Positions 9,482-18,399 of a stretch of 64,000 nucleotides of DNA are shown in pieces. Positions within the stretch are counted from its first letter, which is position 1, and the number at the start of each line of letters is the position of its first letter. The stretch is taken from the NCBI RefSeq assembly GCF_004791025.1, contig NZ_SRUO01000003.1, positions 124,001 to 188,000 on the forward strand. The letters are read 5' to 3'. Below the pieces are notes generated by a model that was not told the origin of the DNA, searched no databases, and saw nothing but the letters and a program-made list of their open reading frames with translations. Source of the DNA: Mesorhizobium sp. M4B.F.Ca.ET.203.01.1.1 (GTDB lineage Bacteria > Pseudomonadota > Alphaproteobacteria > Rhizobiales > Rhizobiaceae). Position numbers and translations under genes: made by a program.

Positions 9482-9544
9482 CGCATCACCACTAGACTTT
9501 GCGCCTTCCGTTGCTGCCCTGCATCGCGGTCCCCATTGCCGAAC

Positions 9545-10399
9545 TTACCGGCCCGGCGACTGAGCGATCATGTTGCAGTCGGCTGTGCGGTCGGAACGCG
9601 TCGTGTAGGCGGCGTGGATCACCTGACCCATGTTCATGGAAATTTCACGCACCAGCTTTAGCCGGACCGCGGTAGCGAACATGGCGGCCTCGGTGACGCC
9701 GATCGCAAATGCGTCTGGTCCGCCAATGACGCAGCGTTCGAAATAGGATTGCAGATAGGAACGGTCGTAGATCGCAAACCCGCCGGCCCAGCCGATGCGG
9801 GGCAGTGCGATCGGCAACCCGTTGATCGTCACGCCTTCCGCCAGAAGGACCTGCCGGATGGGATCAAGCGGCGCTCCGGCATTGTTGGGTCCATCGCCGG
9901 ATACGTCAACAACCCTGCGCGGGCTTCGCAAGCCACTCTTCGCGAACAGATCATGCGCCGCCCACAATGCGCCGGAGATCGACGTTCCGCGACCTACGGT
10001 CAACGGCAGCGCCGCGAGCCTGTCTGCCAAGATCAGGGCGTCCTCGCGGCCTTCAACAATTGTCCACGGCATGATGACTGTTTGCTGGTCTGGCCCTGCC
10101 CACTCCAGATAAAGCACTGCAATTCTGCCCCGCTCTCCCGACTTGATGGCGGTCGCGATGTCTGCGTGGCGGAAGGCGCTGACGTAGCCGTCGCGTTGCA
10201 CTCGTTGCTCAACGTTGCTCATCGAGGGCGAAACGTCCACGGCCAGGATCAATTGCAGATCGACTTCGGCCAGGTGGTCAGCGGGACGGTCGGTCGCGAG
10301 AGCCTGCGACGCCATAGCGAAGAGCAGAAAGCAGACGGCCGTGAGCCGCAGCACCGGTCTTGCACCCGCACATCGAGCAATCCGCACAAGGTCGTCCAT
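9545..10399 (-). CDS. Secreted DUF1194 (von Willebrand A-like) protein
   Basis: A 284-residue protein with an N-terminal hydrophobic signal segment (about residues 15-35, ending in ASQALA). A vWA-like domain carries an intact MIDAS start, Asp55-x-Ser57-x-Ser59 (LAVDVSPSMS), and later VVDVSGDGPNN. These match DUF1194, a family common in rhizobia and of unknown function. vWA domains bind protein partners through a metal ion. An upstream ATG at 10423 is in frame, but the ATG at 10399 places the signal peptide better. It is divergent from the large WD40 regulator at 10573, so the two may be co-regulated across the 173-base gap. Confidence 0.82.
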   Translation of the reverse strand: MDDLVRIARCAGARPVLRLTAVCFLLFAMASQALATDRPADHLAEVDLQLILAVDVSPSMSNVEQRVQRDGYVSAFRHADIATAIKSGERGRIAVLYLEWAGPDQQTVIMPWTIVEGREDALILADRLAALPLTVGRGTSISGALWAAHDLFAKSGLRSPRRVVDVSGDGPNNAGAPLDPIRQVLLAEGVTINGLPIALPRIGWAGGFAIYDRSYLQSYFERCVIGGPDAFAIGVTEAAMFATAVRLKLVREISMNMGQVIHAAYTTRSDRTADCNMIAQSPGR

Positions 10400-10572
10400 G
10401 GCGAGCCTCTCGCTGACATGCAATTGTCGGTCCGAGGCGTCCTGCGCGTCACGAACAGCTTCCGATCATTCGCCGAAATCTGCGCTCCGCGCCCGTCGGA
10501 TGGTGATGACGCTTCGCAGTCCGTGCTAATATCGAAGCATTGGACTGCGGCTTCGTGCGTGAGGAAACCGGC

Positions 10573-13500
10573 TTGGATAGCTCGCCGCCCACGACGTTCG
10601 TACTCAACGGCATTACCGCCGACGTGAGCAGCGAGACCTTGCGCGACAAGTCCAACAGGACCATCGCACTTCGCCAGCAGACCTTTGCGGTGCTTCGTCA
10701 CCTTCTGGCGAACGCGGATCGCGTCGTCACCAAAGACGACCTGATGAGGGCGGTCTGGAACGGGATAGCCGTCACCGACGACAGCCTGGTGCAATGCATT
10801 CACGAGATCCGTGCGGCGCTCAACGACAGCCGGCAGACCGTCGTGCAGACAGTGCCGAGGCGCGGCTACAGGCTGGTCCTTCCCGCAAATGCCGGACCGA
10901 GGATGGCGACCATCCTGGCAGCCGAATTGGCCTCCGAGAGCCGGCCGACAGTCAAGTGGATTTCCGCCGCATCTCTCCGGGAGTACCGGCAGATCATCGA
11001 TCGGCTGCTGGTCCAACATGCGGGTCGCGCGTTCTGGAACGGCGAAGGGAGCCTGGTCGCCGAGTTTGCCGGCCCTGTCGAGGCGATGCGGTGTGCGAGC
11101 GAGATCCAGCATGAGGTCGACAGGCGGGACTGCGAAGTTCCCGAGACAAAGCGCCTGCGCTTCCGCATCGGCGTCCACCTGGGTTATGTCGTCGCCGAGG
11201 GGGACCACCTCGCGGGCGAGGCCGTCGATGTCGCCGCGCATCTGCAAATTCTGTCCCGACCGGGTGGGATTTGCGTCACCGAAGCGGTCCACGCCCAGGC
11301 GCAAGACCGGCTCTCGCTGGAATTCGTCGATCTCGGCGAGCACAAGCTGAAGAGTGTCGCGCGCGCCTTGCGCATCTACCGCGTACCCCTTGCTTCGGAG
11401 GAACCGGTCAAGTCGCCATTTCGCGGCCTCGATGCCTTCGAATTCGAAGATGCCGACCTGTTCTTCGGCCGGGCGCGGGCGATTGCTGCCTGCACCGCAA
11501 GATTGGAGCAGCAGGCAGCCAGCGGCACGGCATTCCTGCTCATTTACGGGATGAGCGGTTGCGGCAAGTCTTCCCTGCTGCGCGCCGGCCTGATGCCGTC
11601 TTTGACGCGGCCTGGGGCCGTGGCGGGCATATCCCTGTGGCGCCGCTGCCTGATCCGCCTCTCAGAAGGGCCGGATGCGTTCGCTGTGCTGGCTGCGGCA
11701 CTGCTTGGCGAAGCTGCTGTGCCGGAACTGTCCCGCGAAGTAACAGCCGCGGAGCTGGCGCTGCTCTGCAGGAACGCTCCGGATCGGGCGCTGGCGATGA
11801 TCCGGCAGGCACTTGGCAGGGCTGGCGGATCGGCCCGCTCGCAGATCAGATTGCTGGTTGCCATCGATCAGCTCGAGGAGCTGTTCACCACGCAGAAGCA
11901 ACCGGCGACGCGCGAGGCCCTTGTGCGGTTCATGGCGGTGCTGGCCGCGAGCGGACTGGTCTGGGTGATCGCGGCGATCCGTTCGGACTTCTTTCACCGC
12001 TGCGGCGAGGTGCCGGGCTTCTCGGCGCTCAAGGACGGTCTCGCCAGCTACGAACTCCTGCCGCCGACCGGCCCGGAGATCGCGCAGATCATCCGCGAGC
12101 CCGCGGGCGTTGCCGGGCTCCGCTTCGAGCAGAATGCCGAGTTGGGGCGGCTCGATGATGTGCTGCAGGAGGCAGCCGCTGCCGATCCCGGATCATTGCC
12201 GCTTCTCGAGTTTGTGCTCGACGCGTTGTACGAGGCCGGTCGCGAGCGCCGGCTCCTCACCTTTGCGCATTATCGCGCGCTCGGCGGGCTCGAAGGCGCA
12301 ATCGCGCGCCGCGCCGATGAAGTCGTAGACCTGCTGGCGCCCAAGATCCAGGAGGCCTTGCCCGCGGTGCTGGGCGCCCTCACCACGGCAAATCCGGGCG
12401 ATGAAACGGTGACGGCGCGTCCTGCCCTGCTCACCGAAGTTGCAGGCACTCCCGCGCGATCGGCCCTCGTCAGGGCCCTGATCGACGCACGGCTTCTCGT
12501 CAGCGATGAGGACGCCGCAGGCCATGTCGTCGTCCGCGTAGCACATGAAGCACTGCTGAGCCGTTGGCCGCGCGCCGGTGACATTGTGAACGCAAACCGG
12601 AACTTCCTCGAGACACGCGACCGCCTCAGGGCCGACGCTCACCGTTGGCACCTGGAGAACAGGAATCGAGAGCTTCTCCTTCCGTCCGGCAAACGTCTCG
12701 CGGAGGGCGAAGAGCTAATGCTGTCAAGACGCGAGGAGGTCGACGATGCCGTCCTCGAATACATCGAGGCGTCCTTGCGTGCCCATCGGCAGAAAGAGGA
12801 GAAGGATCGGCACGCGGAGCTGGCGCTGATCGAGGCCGCCGAAGAGGCAAAACGCGAGCGCCTGGAGCGCGAGGCCGAGCGCCGGAGCCTCGCGGCTGTC
12901 GCAGCAAACCGGCTCGCCCGACGGACGCGCAATGCCGCGATCGTGGCGATCGCGCTCGCTCTCATGGCGGGCGCAGGCGCGCTGGTCGCCTTCAAAGCGC
13001 GGGAAGAGGCAAGGGGCCAACGCGATCAGGCGCTGCGCAATCAGTCTCTTTCGCTCTCGTTTCTTTCGGAGCAGTCCGCGTCGAGAGGCAACACCGAGGC
13101 TGCGATCCTGTTGGCGCTCGAAGCACTGTCCTCGAAAGACCAGCCCAAGCGGCCCTATCTCTTCGAGGCTGAGACAGCCCTCTACAAGGCTCTGCTGGCG
13201 CACCGACAGATCAAAATCTTCCGGCATGGGGCCGGCGTGACGGATGCGGCATTCAATCCGGCCGGCGATCGCATCGTCACCGCATCCCACGACAAGACTG
13301 CAGCCGTCTGGGACATCTCCAGCGGCGCCGAAACCGCAGTTCTAAAAGGACATGAAGAGGCCCTGGAGAGGGCTGAATTCAGCCCGGATGGGAGCCGTAT
13401 CCTGACGGCCGCGAGGGATGGCACTGCACGCCTTTGGGAGGCCACATCGGGAGAACAGCTCTTCATCCTGCGGCCTGTAAGCAACTATCCGACGGCAATC

Positions 13501-15375
13501 TTCAGCCCGGATGGCACCCGGGTGCTGACGGCGGGGGAGAACAGCGATGCAACGCTCTGGGATGCTCGGACCGGAAAGAAAGTCCTAGGTGTAAGGAGCG
13601 ACGCATATACGCGTGCTGCTTTCAGTTCAGACGGCCGCAGCTTCGCGACGGCAGGCAGGCATTTTGTTTCGATCTGGAATAGCGCAGACGGCGCGCTGAC
13701 GCGGTCAATCCGAGTGACCTCCTGGCCCTACAGCCTGGCGTTCAGCCCGGACGGAAGCCGGATGCTGGCCGGCCCGTGGGGTTGGCATTCACACCGCGAC
13801 ACTTCCAGCCTTTTCGATGTGTCGAAAGGAACGGAGATCGCAAAGTTGGCCGGCAGCAAGAGCGACACGCAATTGAACGGCGTGATTTTCAGTCACGGGG
13901 GTCAGCGAATCGCCACTGTATCCCTCGATGGCACTGCCCGGATTTGGGATGGAGTGTTGGGAACGCTGGATGATGTGCTCGGCCAGGAGGTTTCGGGATT
14001 GAAGGCAGACATCGACACGGATGAACGTGATGTGGAGATGACCGGTGCTTTCACCCCGGACGACCGCTTCCTGGCGACCGCCTCGGTCAATGGGCCGATC
14101 CGCATCTGGGACGTTGAACGCGCCTCGTTGGTGACGACGATCGCCGGCCATGAATCTTTGGTCGAGCATCTGGAATTCAGCCCGGTTGACAGCAACATTC
14201 TTCTCACTGCTTCACATGATGGCACCGCTCGGCTGTGGGATGTCGACGGCGCCCTCACGACCGCGCTCTCGCATGAATACCGGCCGACTTTCGCGGTCTT
14301 CAGTCCCGACAATGTCCACCTGCTGACCGGCGGCGGCGACAGCGCGGCGCACCTGTGGGATGTCGTGAGCGGGCGCGAGACAATCCGGCTCGATACACAT
14401 GAGATCGTTCAAAGCGCGACGTTCAGCCTAGATGGAAGGCGCGTCGCGACGGCATCGCTTGAGGGCCAGGTCCGAATTTGGGATGTGGCCACGGGTTCGG
14501 AGACCGCCCAGTTCCGATCACATGGCGGCCTGATCCAGATCCAGTTTGGTCGCGATGGCAAATCGCTTCTCTGCGCATCGATGAACGGCACCGCGCAGCT
14601 GTGGGACGCGGCGAACGGCACTAAGCTGGCCGTCATCAATACAAGCAGCAATCTGCCGCAGGCCATTCTTAGTCCCGACGGAAATCTGATCCTCTCGGCC
14701 AGGGAAGACAATGCGGGCCACCTGCTGACGACGGGCGGAGCCGAGCTCAGGGTTCTTGTGGGGCATCAGGATCGCATCACGGCAGCGGCCTTCAGCCCGG
14801 ACGGTCAACTCGTCGCCACAGGCTCACTCGACCACACGGCTCGCATTTGGTCGACCGCGGACGGAGCAAACGTCGGAACGCTAGTGGGACACACCGGCGC
14901 GCTAACGGTCCTCGCCTTCAGCCCCGACGGTCAGTCGCTGCTGACCGGCTCGCGCGATGGAACCGTCCGCATCTGGGGGGTCGCTGGCGGACTGGAAAGG
15001 GCCGTTCTAAGGGGCCACAGCGGCGCCGTCGACAGCGCCCAGTTCAGTCCCAACGGTTTGTATGTCGTGACCGCGTCCTCGAAAGATCGCACGGTGCGGC
15101 TATGGGCGACGCAATCGGGGCGCCAAATTGCCGTCCTTGGCAGCCACGACGAAGCAACCGTTCTACTGGGCTTTACACGCGCAGCTTTCAGTTCCGACGG
15201 CACCCGCGTCGCAATTGTTGCCGGCGAAAAAAGTGTCCCTATCGTTCGTGTCTTCCAGGCGCCCAAGGACCTCATCGACTTCGCCCGGCGCACCGTGCCT
15301 CGCGAGCTCACCGCTTGCGAGCGGCGAAGCTTCTTCCTGCCTGCGGACCCTGCAACCGGCACCTGTCCGGGCTGA
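10573..15375 (+). CDS. Winged-helix / cyclase-like / nSTAND1 ATPase / WD40 membrane regulator
   Basis: A 1600-residue multidomain protein. Residues about 8-100 are an OmpR/CadC-type winged helix (TVVQTVPRRGYRLVLP). Residues 112-275 match a class III cyclase homology domain (IGVHLGYVVAEGDHLAGEAV), but the GDG metal site reads GEG and the first Asp is absent, so catalysis is unlikely. Residues 281-560 are an nSTAND1 P-loop ATPase with Walker A GMSGCGKSS (Lys332) and Walker B LLVAIDQLEE (Asp432). One membrane helix lies at about 788-810 after an Arg-rich stretch. Residues 880-1560 carry about 16 WD40 repeats (FSPDG...WD), enough for two propellers, then an LIDFARRTVPRELT tail. The start is uncertain: TTG 10573 has GAGGA 7 bases upstream; GTG 10555 and TTG 10540 also fit. 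Positive-inside logic puts the propellers in the periplasm, making it a CadC-like one-component regulator with an NTPase switch (inference). Confidence 0.88.
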   Translation: MDSSPPTTFVLNGITADVSSETLRDKSNRTIALRQQTFAVLRHLLANADRVVTKDDLMRAVWNGIAVTDDSLVQCIHEIRAALNDSRQTVVQTVPRRGYRLVLPANAGPRMATILAAELASESRPTVKWISAASLREYRQIIDRLLVQHAGRAFWNGEGSLVAEFAGPVEAMRCASEIQHEVDRRDCEVPETKRLRFRIGVHLGYVVAEGDHLAGEAVDVAAHLQILSRPGGICVTEAVHAQAQDRLSLEFVDLGEHKLKSVARALRIYRVPLASEEPVKSPFRGLDAFEFEDADLFFGRARAIAACTARLEQQAASGTAFLLIYGMSGCGKSSLLRAGLMPSLTRPGAVAGISLWRRCLIRLSEGPDAFAVLAAALLGEAAVPELSREVTAAELALLCRNAPDRALAMIRQALGRAGGSARSQIRLLVAIDQLEELFTTQKQPATREALVRFMAVLAASGLVWVIAAIRSDFFHRCGEVPGFSALKDGLASYELLPPTGPEIAQIIREPAGVAGLRFEQNAELGRLDDVLQEAAAADPGSLPLLEFVLDALYEAGRERRLLTFAHYRALGGLEGAIARRADEVVDLLAPKIQEALPAVLGALTTANPGDETVTARPALLTEVAGTPARSALVRALIDARLLVSDEDAAGHVVVRVAHEALLSRWPRAGDIVNANRNFLETRDRLRADAHRWHLENRNRELLLPSGKRLAEGEELMLSRREEVDDAVLEYIEASLRAHRQKEEKDRHAELALIEAAEEAKRERLEREAERRSLAAVAANRLARRTRNAAIVAIALALMAGAGALVAFKAREEARGQRDQALRNQSLSLSFLSEQSASRGNTEAAILLALEALSSKDQPKRPYLFEAETALYKALLAHRQIKIFRHGAGVTDAAFNPAGDRIVTASHDKTAAVWDISSGAETAVLKGHEEALERAEFSPDGSRILTAARDGTARLWEATSGEQLFILRPVSNYPTAIFSPDGTRVLTAGENSDATLWDARTGKKVLGVRSDAYTRAAFSSDGRSFATAGRHFVSIWNSADGALTRSIRVTSWPYSLAFSPDGSRMLAGPWGWHSHRDTSSLFDVSKGTEIAKLAGSKSDTQLNGVIFSHGGQRIATVSLDGTARIWDGVLGTLDDVLGQEVSGLKADIDTDERDVEMTGAFTPDDRFLATASVNGPIRIWDVERASLVTTIAGHESLVEHLEFSPVDSNILLTASHDGTARLWDVDGALTTALSHEYRPTFAVFSPDNVHLLTGGGDSAAHLWDVVSGRETIRLDTHEIVQSATFSLDGRRVATASLEGQVRIWDVATGSETAQFRSHGGLIQIQFGRDGKSLLCASMNGTAQLWDAANGTKLAVINTSSNLPQAILSPDGNLILSAREDNAGHLLTTGGAELRVLVGHQDRITAAAFSPDGQLVATGSLDHTARIWSTADGANVGTLVGHTGALTVLAFSPDGQSLLTGSRDGTVRIWGVAGGLERAVLRGHSGAVDSAQFSPNGLYVVTASSKDRTVRLWATQSGRQIAVLGSHDEATVLLGFTRAAFSSDGTRVAIVAGEKSVPIVRVFQAPKDLIDFARRTVPRELTACERRSFFLPADPATGTCPG

Positions 15376-15378
15376 TGT

Positions 15379-15401
15379 CGGCAACGGGCCAGATGTTGCC
15401 G
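15379..15401. terminator. Hairpin between convergent genes
   Basis: CGGCAAC (15379-15385) and GTTGCCG (15395-15401) give a perfect 7-bp stem with a 9-base loop in the 46-base gap between the convergent WD40 regulator and gabD. It could end transcription from both sides, though neither flank has a strong T-run. Confidence 0.45.
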
Positions 15402-15421
15402 CTTGAGTCGAGAGTAGCTGC

Positions 15422-16903
15422 CTACAGATTGCCGATGCAGAGATATTTGATTTCCAGATAGTCGTCCGCGCCGTGGCGGGAGCCTTCGCGGCCGAGGCCG
15501 GACTGCTTGATGCCGCCGAACGGCGCCGCTTCGCTGGATATCAGGCCGGTGTTGATCCCGACCATGCCGTATTCCAGCGCCTCGGCCACCCGCCAGACCT
15601 TCTTCAGGTCGCCTGCGAAGAAATACGCCGCAAGTCCGAATTCGGTGTCGTTCGCCTGCGCGATCACGTCCTCGACTGTGTCGAAACGGAAGAGCGGCGC
15701 GACCGGACCGAAGGTCTCCTCGCGCGCCACCTGCATGCCGCTTGTGACGCCCGTCAGCACAGTCGGCGAGAAGAACGTGCCGGCGCCTTTGATGCGCTTG
15801 CCGCCGGTCAGCACCTTGGCACCCTTCGATACCGCGTCCTCGACATGGCTCTCGACCTTCGCCAAGCCCTTGTCGTCGATCAGCGGGCCGACCATCACGC
15901 CTGCCTCGAAGCCGTCGCCGACCGGCATCGCCGCCACCTTTGCCGCGAGCCTGGCGGCGAAGGCGTCATAGACGCCGGACTGGACGTAGAGGCGGTTGGC
16001 GCAGACGCAGGTCTGGCCGGCATTGCGGTACTTGGAGGCGAGCGCGCCTTCGACCGCGGCGTCGAGATCGGCATCGTCGAAGACGATGAACGGCGCATTG
16101 CCGCCGAGCTCGAGGCTGACCTTCTTGATCTGGTCGGCGCACTGGCGCATCAGGATGCGGCCGACCTCGGTCGAGCCGGTGAAGCTGATCTTGCGCACCT
16201 TGTCGTTACCGCACAATTCCTTGCCGATGGCCGGACCGTCTTCGCCGACGATGACGTTGAAGATGCCCGCCGGCACGCCGGCCTGCTCGGCAAGGACGGC
16301 CAGCGCCAGCGCCGAAAGCGGCGTCTGCTCGGCGGGCTTCGAGACGACCGTGCAGCCGACGGCGAGCGCCGGCGCGACCTTGCGGGCGATCATCGCGGCG
16401 GGAAAGTTCCACGGCGTGATCGTGCCGACGACGCCGACGGGCTGCTTGATGACCATCATGCGCTTGTCATTCGACGGCGCCGGGATCGTCTCGCCATAGA
16501 TGCGCTTGGCTTCTTCGGCATACCACTCGACATAGGCGGCGGCGTAGAGGATCTCGCCGCGCGCCTCGGCGAAGGGCTTGCCCATTTCGGCGGTCAGGAT
16601 GGCCGCTAGCTCATCGGCGTTGGCGACCATCAGCTCGTGCCATTTGCGCAGGATCGCGGCGCGCTCCTTGGCCGGCCGCGCCGCCCAGGCCGGCTGCGCG
16701 GCATGGGCGGCGGTGATCGCATCCCGCGTCTCGGCGGCACCCATGTCGGGCAGTGACGCCAGCACTTCGCCGGTTGCCGGGTTCAGCACGTCGAAGGTCC
16801 TGCTCGCGTCTCCCGCGGTCCAGACGCCGTCGATGTAGCCGGTGTCGCGCAGGAAGCGCGACGAGAAGGAAACATGCTTGGTCAACGCGGTCGTGAAGGC
16901 CAT
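15422..16903 (-). CDS. gabD: NAD(P)-dependent succinate-semialdehyde dehydrogenase
   Basis: A 493-residue aldehyde dehydrogenase that would oxidise succinate semialdehyde to succinate, the last step of GABA breakdown. ALDH signatures are intact: ITPWNFPAAMIARK, FTGSTEVGR, the general base Glu in LELGGNAPFIVFDDAD and the catalytic Cys in NAGQTCVCANRLYVQ, which are close to GabD of many proteobacteria. The start at 16903 (MAFTTALTKH) has GGAG upstream and the family's length; the open frame extends further upstream, but through gabT codons. It lies 34 bases after the gabT stop on the same strand, forming a gabT-gabD operon. Glutarate-semialdehyde dehydrogenase activity is an alternative or additional role, as in lysine degradation. 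Confidence 0.92.
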   Translation of the reverse strand: MAFTTALTKHVSFSSRFLRDTGYIDGVWTAGDASRTFDVLNPATGEVLASLPDMGAAETRDAITAAHAAQPAWAARPAKERAAILRKWHELMVANADELAAILTAEMGKPFAEARGEILYAAAYVEWYAEEAKRIYGETIPAPSNDKRMMVIKQPVGVVGTITPWNFPAAMIARKVAPALAVGCTVVSKPAEQTPLSALALAVLAEQAGVPAGIFNVIVGEDGPAIGKELCGNDKVRKISFTGSTEVGRILMRQCADQIKKVSLELGGNAPFIVFDDADLDAAVEGALASKYRNAGQTCVCANRLYVQSGVYDAFAARLAAKVAAMPVGDGFEAGVMVGPLIDDKGLAKVESHVEDAVSKGAKVLTGGKRIKGAGTFFSPTVLTGVTSGMQVAREETFGPVAPLFRFDTVEDVIAQANDTEFGLAAYFFAGDLKKVWRVAEALEYGMVGINTGLISSEAAPFGGIKQSGLGREGSRHGADDYLEIKYLCIGNL

Positions 16904-16937
16904 GTGATCTGCTCCGGAAAATGGACGGGGGCTCCGG

Positions 16938-18221
16938 CTAGTTGCCGGCGCTTGCTTCGAGGATCGCGCTCTCCAGAATGTCGAGCGCCTCGCCGAAGAC
17001 GCTGTCCTGGATGGTGATCGGGGCGAGGAAGCGGATGACGTTGCCATGCACGCCGCAGGTCAGCAGGATCAGGCCCTTATCGAGCGCGATCAGCCGCACC
17101 TTGTTGGCGAACTCGGCGCTCGGCAGCTTCGTCGTCCTGTCGTTGAACTCGACCGCGTTCATGAAGCCCGGACCGCGGATATCGACGATCTGCGGCGCCT
17201 TCTCGCGCAGCGATTCCAGGCGCTGCTTGAGCCGGTTGCCGAGCTGGTTGGCGCGGCCGCAGAGATCCTCGTCCTCGATGACGTCGAGCACGGCATGGGC
17301 GGCCGCGACGCCGATCGGGCTGCCGCCATAGGTGCCGCCCAGCCCGCCCGGTCCCGGTGCGTCCATGATTTCCGCTCGGCCGGTGACGGCGGCGAGTGGG
17401 AAACCGCCGGCGAGGCTCTTGGCCATCGTCACCAGGTCGGGCGCCACGGCATGATGATCCATCGCAAACATCTTGCCGGTGCGGGCAAAGCCAGTCTGCA
17501 CCTCATCGGCAATCAGCAGGATGCCGTGCTGGTCGCACAGTTCGCGCAGCGCTTTCATCAGCGACGCCGGCGCCGGATAGAAGCCACCCTCGCCCTGCAC
17601 CGGCTCGATGATGATCGCGGCGACGCGCTGCGGATCGACATCGGCGGCAAACAGCTTCTTCAGCGCCGCCAGCGACTGTTCGGAGGTCACGCCATGGAGA
17701 TCGATCGGAAACGGCACGTGGAAGACATCGCCCGGCATCGCGCCGAAGCCGACCTTGTAGGGCACGACCTTGCCGGTCAGCGCCATGCCCATGAAGGTGC
17801 GGCCATGGAAGCCGCCGCCGAAGGCGATGACAGCGGAGCGGCCGGTCGCGGCGCGGGCGATCTTGACGGCGTTCTCGACAGCTTCGGCGCCGGTCGTGAC
17901 GAAGATCGTCTTCTTGGCGAAATCGCCCGGCGTCAGCGCGTTGAGCCGCTCGGCCAGGCGCACATAGCTCTCATAGGGAACGACCTGGTGGCAGGTGTGG
18001 GTGAAATGATCGAGCTGATCCTTCACCGCCGCGATCACGCGCGGATGGCGATGGCCGGTGTTGAGCACGGCGATGCCCGCGGCGAAATCGATGTAGCGGC
18101 GGCCCTCCTTGTCCCAGATTTCAGCGTTCTCGGCACGCTCGGCATAGATCTGCGTGGTCATGCCGACGCCGCGGGAAATCGCTGCATTCTTGCGGTCAGT
18201 GAGGGTGGTCGCGGCCATCAT
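16938..18221 (-). CDS. gabT: 4-aminobutyrate--2-oxoglutarate transaminase
   Basis: A 427-residue class III PLP aminotransferase. It moves the amino group of GABA (or 5-aminovalerate, DavT) to 2-oxoglutarate, yielding succinate (or glutarate) semialdehyde for the neighbouring gabD product. Motifs seen: TTGAEAVENAVKIARAATGR, IIEPVQGEGGFYPA, the PLP-stacking DEVQTGFARTG and the Schiff-base Lys in VTMAKSLAGGFPLA. The start is at one of two tandem ATGs (18221 or 18218) preceded by AGGAG; upstream codons belong to the regulatory gap. Divergent from the MerR-XRE-cupin regulator, with TGCAAG repeats between them. Confidence 0.93.
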   Translation of the reverse strand: MMAATTLTDRKNAAISRGVGMTTQIYAERAENAEIWDKEGRRYIDFAAGIAVLNTGHRHPRVIAAVKDQLDHFTHTCHQVVPYESYVRLAERLNALTPGDFAKKTIFVTTGAEAVENAVKIARAATGRSAVIAFGGGFHGRTFMGMALTGKVVPYKVGFGAMPGDVFHVPFPIDLHGVTSEQSLAALKKLFAADVDPQRVAAIIIEPVQGEGGFYPAPASLMKALRELCDQHGILLIADEVQTGFARTGKMFAMDHHAVAPDLVTMAKSLAGGFPLAAVTGRAEIMDAPGPGGLGGTYGGSPIGVAAAHAVLDVIEDEDLCGRANQLGNRLKQRLESLREKAPQIVDIRGPGFMNAVEFNDRTTKLPSAEFANKVRLIALDKGLILLTCGVHGNVIRFLAPITIQDSVFGEALDILESAILEASAGN

Positions 18222-18254
18222 GCGCTCCTGCGCTCTGGGGTGGGATTTTGATAT

Positions 18255-18314
18255 CTTGCATAATTTCTGCAAGGCATGTACAAACTTCCTACATTTTTTC
18301 TGCAAGAATGCAAG
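18255..18314. promoter_or_regulatory. Cluster of TGCAAG repeats, candidate operator of the gabTD regulator
   Basis: Four copies of TGCAAG or its complement lie in the divergent gap: CTTGCA 18255-18260, TGCAAG 18268-18273, 18301-18306 and 18309-18314. The first two form an inverted repeat with a 7-base spacer. TTTCTGCAAG occurs exactly twice (18264-18273 and 18297-18306), 33 bases apart, about three helical turns, so both would face the same side of the DNA. The local sequence is much more AT-rich than the flanking genes. Binding by the adjacent regulator is inferred. Confidence 0.6.
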
Positions 18315-18399
18315 CGGTGTTTTCGGCTTCAAACCGCCGCCGTTTTCGGCGATGGTCCTGAACAGGGCTGAGAGACAACCAACCGGGAATATTCGGCTC

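Noticed and set aside
11416..12300. Helicase or AAA regulator of the LuxR/MalT group
   Set aside because: The PFRGLDAFEFEDADLFFGR start and the DQLEE Walker B fit nSTAND1, and the DNA-binding domain is an N-terminal winged helix, not a C-terminal LuxR HTH.
7646..15375. A CBASS-like anti-phage system (cyclic-nucleotide-gated patatin phospholipase)
   Set aside because: There is no CD-NTase, no E1/E2/JAB or HORMA/TRIP13 gene, and the sensor is a CRP-type domain at the N terminus of an NTE-type enzyme, unlike CapV. The cyclase-like domain nearby is degenerate.
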